A stretch of 64,000 bases of DNA from Hyposmocoma kahamanoa (Eukaryota; Arthropoda; Insecta; Lepidoptera; Cosmopterigidae). A program made the position numbers and the translations under genes. Positions 61,537-64,000 of the stretch are shown piece by piece. The stretch lies in contig NW_020653719.1 of NCBI RefSeq assembly GCF_003589595.1, positions 1,855,181 to 1,919,180 on the forward strand, given 5' to 3'. The notes under the pieces were generated by a model, which worked only from the letters and a program-made list of their open reading frames with translations, had not been told where the DNA came from and did no database searches. The number at the start of each line of letters is the position of its first letter. Within the stretch, counting starts at the first letter, position 1.

Positions 61537-61757
61537 ATTAGACAACATCACATACGTTGATTTGATCGCAAAGTAAGTAGCTAAAGCACTTGCGTTATGG
61601 AAATCGGAAACAAGGACGGTCCCACAAACACCCAGACCCGAGACAATATAGAAAAGTTAGTTTTCTACACTGACCCGGCCGAGAATCGAACTCGGGACCT
61701 CAGAGATGGCGACACCATGAAAACCGGTGTGCAAGCCACTCGACCACGGAGGCCGTC
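61537..61757 (-). mobile_element. SINE family A copy 4
   Basis: Minus strand A box ctccgtggtcgagtggcttg, B box cgagttcgattctcggccgg, tail ending gatcaaatcaacgtatgtga with tgttgtctaatata. Fourth copy in the window with the same orientation. Confidence 0.75.
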
Positions 61758-62363
61758 AAAGCCGTTCGTCAAGGCCGTTTTTAAATTGATTGTGAGGAGG
61801 TAACCCTTATACTTAATAATGCAAATTGAATAAAGTATAACGAAAACAAAACTAAATAAAAAATGCAAACGACAAACCAAAAAGTAAACGCATAATTAAA
61901 CCACGGATTAGTACAAGCATTCTGCGTTGTATAAAACATAGAAATAATCTACAAAAACATCTTCGGAAAGATTCCAACAATGAAATGTTACAAATTACAT
62001 CCACAAGATATCGAAACTACTGCAATAACCTTATTAAAAAAACTAAAAAGACAATATGACCGAGAGTTACTAGCCAAATAAGTTAATAATAATAAACAAC
62101 TCTGGAAAAACATAAAAAATATAACTTACACTAATAAGATACAAACACAAAGCGAGGAACTACTAAATATCAAGAAATACCTTGTAGAATCAGTAAATAC
62201 GATTAATAGCTTTTTCGTCAATATTGGCAAACAACTTGCTTACCAACTGCAATCAAATACTTCCAATAATCCTCCTGTTGTATCAGATGCACTGGCTACG
62301 CAGCCCAATTCTTTTGTACTTCTAGATACTGACCCTAACGAGGTAGACAGAATACTAATAAAC

Positions 62364-63031
62364 TTGAAATCCGACAATGCCTCGGGCTGGTACAACATTC
62401 CTACAAAATATCTAAAATTTGTAAGAAAGGAAGTAGTTCCCATTATAACTTATCTGGTCAATGTCTGCTTTTGTAGAGGTGTTTTTCCCACCACACTTAA
62501 ACAATGTATTATAACCCCAGTATATAAGAATGGAGAAAAACAAGATATAAATAATTACAGACCCATATCTTTATTACCAGCTTTATCTAAAATTATGGAG
62601 AAAATTCTTAATTCTCGGCTACAGAACTATTTACATGAATACAATATATTATCACTCGCGCAATTTGGTTTTAGGGAGGGGAAATCTACAGAGAATGCTG
62701 TAACTGCCTTAAGCTCATTAGTTACGGATCAACTAGATAAAGGAAAGAAGTGCTTGACTGTGTTCTTGGATCTCAAAAAGCTTTTGACACTGTATCTATC
62801 CCAATACTTTTTAACAAGATAGAAAAAGTAGGAATAAGGGGAATTCCACTAACTCTTTTCGAAGATTATCTTTCGAATAGAAAGCAAAGAGTCAAAGTGG
62901 GGCAATATGTTAGTGAGGATGAAGTTGTATCATACGGAGTCCCCCAGGGAAGTGTACTAGGACCTACAATCTTCTTGATCTATGTAAATGATCTCTGCAA
63001 CCTACAAATCAGAAACGCCCAACTTTTCTGA
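62364..63031 (+). pseudogene. LINE RT fingers and palm, frameshifted
   Basis: SDNASGWYNIPTKYLK, RGVFPTTLKQCIITPVYKNG, INNYRPISLLPALSKIMEKI, FGFREGKSTENAVTAL, VFLDL, then a one-base shift in aaaaag to KAFDTVSIPILFNKIEKVGI, SYGVPQGSVLGPTIFLIYVN and a TGA immediately before YADDTAIVF. Confidence 0.85.
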
Positions 63032-63112
63032 TACGCGGATGATACAGCTATTGTTTTCCACGGCAACTCCTGGGACACCGTTAATTCAAGCACAGAGATT
63101 GGAATTAGTCGA

Positions 63113-63916
63113 GTGGCGATTTGGCTAAAAAGAAACCTCCTCACACTAAACACTTCTAAAACCAACTACATCTGCTTTGGTATAAACATTTCCTCACAAC
63201 CGAGCAAAAATTTTAAACTTATAGTTCATTCATGTGGTAACATAAATGATAAACACTGTAGTTGTCCAATTATTGAGAAAGTATCACAAACTAAATATTT
63301 AGGTATTATTATCGATCAAAGACTCTCTTGGTACCCACACATTGAACAAGTTTCTAGCAGGGTTAGAAAGCTAATCAGGATGTTCAGATCTCTGAGACAT
63401 TTAATTCCGGGAAAGATGACCAGAAGCAAAGACTCTCATAAGCATCTCCTTAATGAAATATATATTGCCTTGGTGCAATCTGTTCTGGAGTACTGTATTC
63501 CCATATGGGGAGGTGCGGCGAAATATAAATTCATTGAGATAGAACGAGCGCAGCGCGATCTGCTAAAGGTTATGTACTTTAAAAAACGTAGATACTCCAC
63601 AGAAAACATGTACCTTACTTGTGGCTTACTCTCGGTCAGAAAACTTTACATAAAATACATAATTTAAACAAAACATAAAGACTTACCATATGACACAAGC
63701 ATAGACACAAGAAGGAGGAAAGACAAAGTGGCAAAAGTCCCTCAAACAAAAACTGCGTTTGGAAGCGTGCAATGCATAAAGCGTTCCAGTCAGTTGTACA
63801 ATAAATTAAACAACAAACTAATCATATACCCAATGCAATATTATGAATGCAAAAAGGTGATAGATGAATGGTTGAAATTTTTGAATTACGAGGACACAGA
63901 AAAACTCATACAATAA
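63113..63916 (+). pseudogene. LINE RT thumb and C-terminus
   Basis: VAIWLKRNLLTLNTSKTNYI, VSQTKYLGIIIDQRLSWYPH, IYIALVQSVLEYCIPIWGGA, CGLLSVRKLYIKYII, stop, then KVPQTKTAFGSVQCIKRSSQ, LYNKLNNKLIIYPMQYYECK, VIDEWLKFL. The last part is the usual C-terminal KLYNKLP-type block. Confidence 0.85.
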
Positions 63917-63940
63917 ACACACACACACACACACACACAC
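63917..63940 (+). repeat. (AC)n tail of the LINE
   Basis: About 24 bp of ac repeats starting one base after the LINE stop codon, probably the element's 3' simple-sequence tail. Confidence 0.9.
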
Positions 63941-64000
63941 CCCCATACATAAACGCATTTATGCACCTGCGGATACCCCCACATCCAAGCATGCATACCA

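Larger units (their letters stand above)
61895..63916 (+). mobile_element. 5'-truncated LINE with (AC)n tail
   Basis: Begins in the linker (RNNLQKHLRKDSNNE, ITSTRYRNYCNNLIKK), passes through the RT, and ends with stop TAA at 63914-63916 directly followed by the AC repeat. Broken by an early stop, a one-base loss in an A-run near 62777, a TGA just before YADD (63029) and a stop near 63665. The endonuclease is missing. Same strand as MTHFD1. Confidence 0.85.

Noticed and set aside
1..64000. Endogenous viral or LTR-retroelement sequence
   Set aside because: I saw no gag, integrase, envelope-like or LTR pair; all reverse transcriptases are of the non-LTR type.

Overview
This is AT-rich, intron-rich, transposon-dense animal DNA, most likely from a moth or butterfly. 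The reasons are split eukaryotic genes with GT-AG introns, tRNA-derived SINEs, many decayed non-LTR retrotransposons, MITEs, Tc1/mariner elements, and a short interspersed family that I associate with Lepidoptera. Two real host genes lie in tandem on the + strand. All exon boundaries given here join in phase, which is the main support for the models.

Left half (2521-25084): the 3' part of a gene that I read as spindle-E (TDRD9), the DExH-helicase/Tudor protein of the piRNA pathway. Eleven exons encode about 572 residues: Tudor domain, C-terminal region and a terminal CxxC...H...H motif. The helicase half lies upstream of the window. Its introns hold a decayed minus-strand LINE (5396-8225), two further LINE fragments, SINEs, and an apparently intact DNA transposon (20088-22089) with perfect 36-bp inverted ends and a 448-aa DDE transposase. 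A ~183-bp tandem repeat starts about 20 bp after the stop codon.

Middle (25085-31066): intergenic DNA with nested inverted-repeat elements and one perfect 21-bp-arm hairpin (30014-30059).

Right half (31067-60398, continuing past the window): cytosolic C1-tetrahydrofolate synthase (MTHFD1, Drosophila pug). Ten coding exons cover residues 1 to about 603 of roughly 935: the whole dehydrogenase/cyclohydrolase domain and the first part of the formyl-THF synthetase domain. The first coding exon is only 38 nt; with it, catalytic residues fall at Tyr51, Lys55, Gln99 and Asp124, each one below the human numbers. Intron 3 (10.6 kb) holds one LINE interrupted by two others, one of which carries a ~60-nt retroposed tail. 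Intron 5 holds a full-length Tc1-like element whose first catalytic Asp is Val. The intron open at the right edge holds a LINE ending in an (AC)n tail.

The left edge carries a minus-strand ORF of a multi-copy arthropod family with an HGKG...DGVGG motif. No CRISPR, rRNA, genuine tRNA gene, virus or toxin gene was recognised. The strongest candidates for novelty are the long-spaced DDE transposon inside a transposon-silencing gene, the nested LINE stack, the GC-rich foldback families, and the tandem repeat at the spn-E 3' end.
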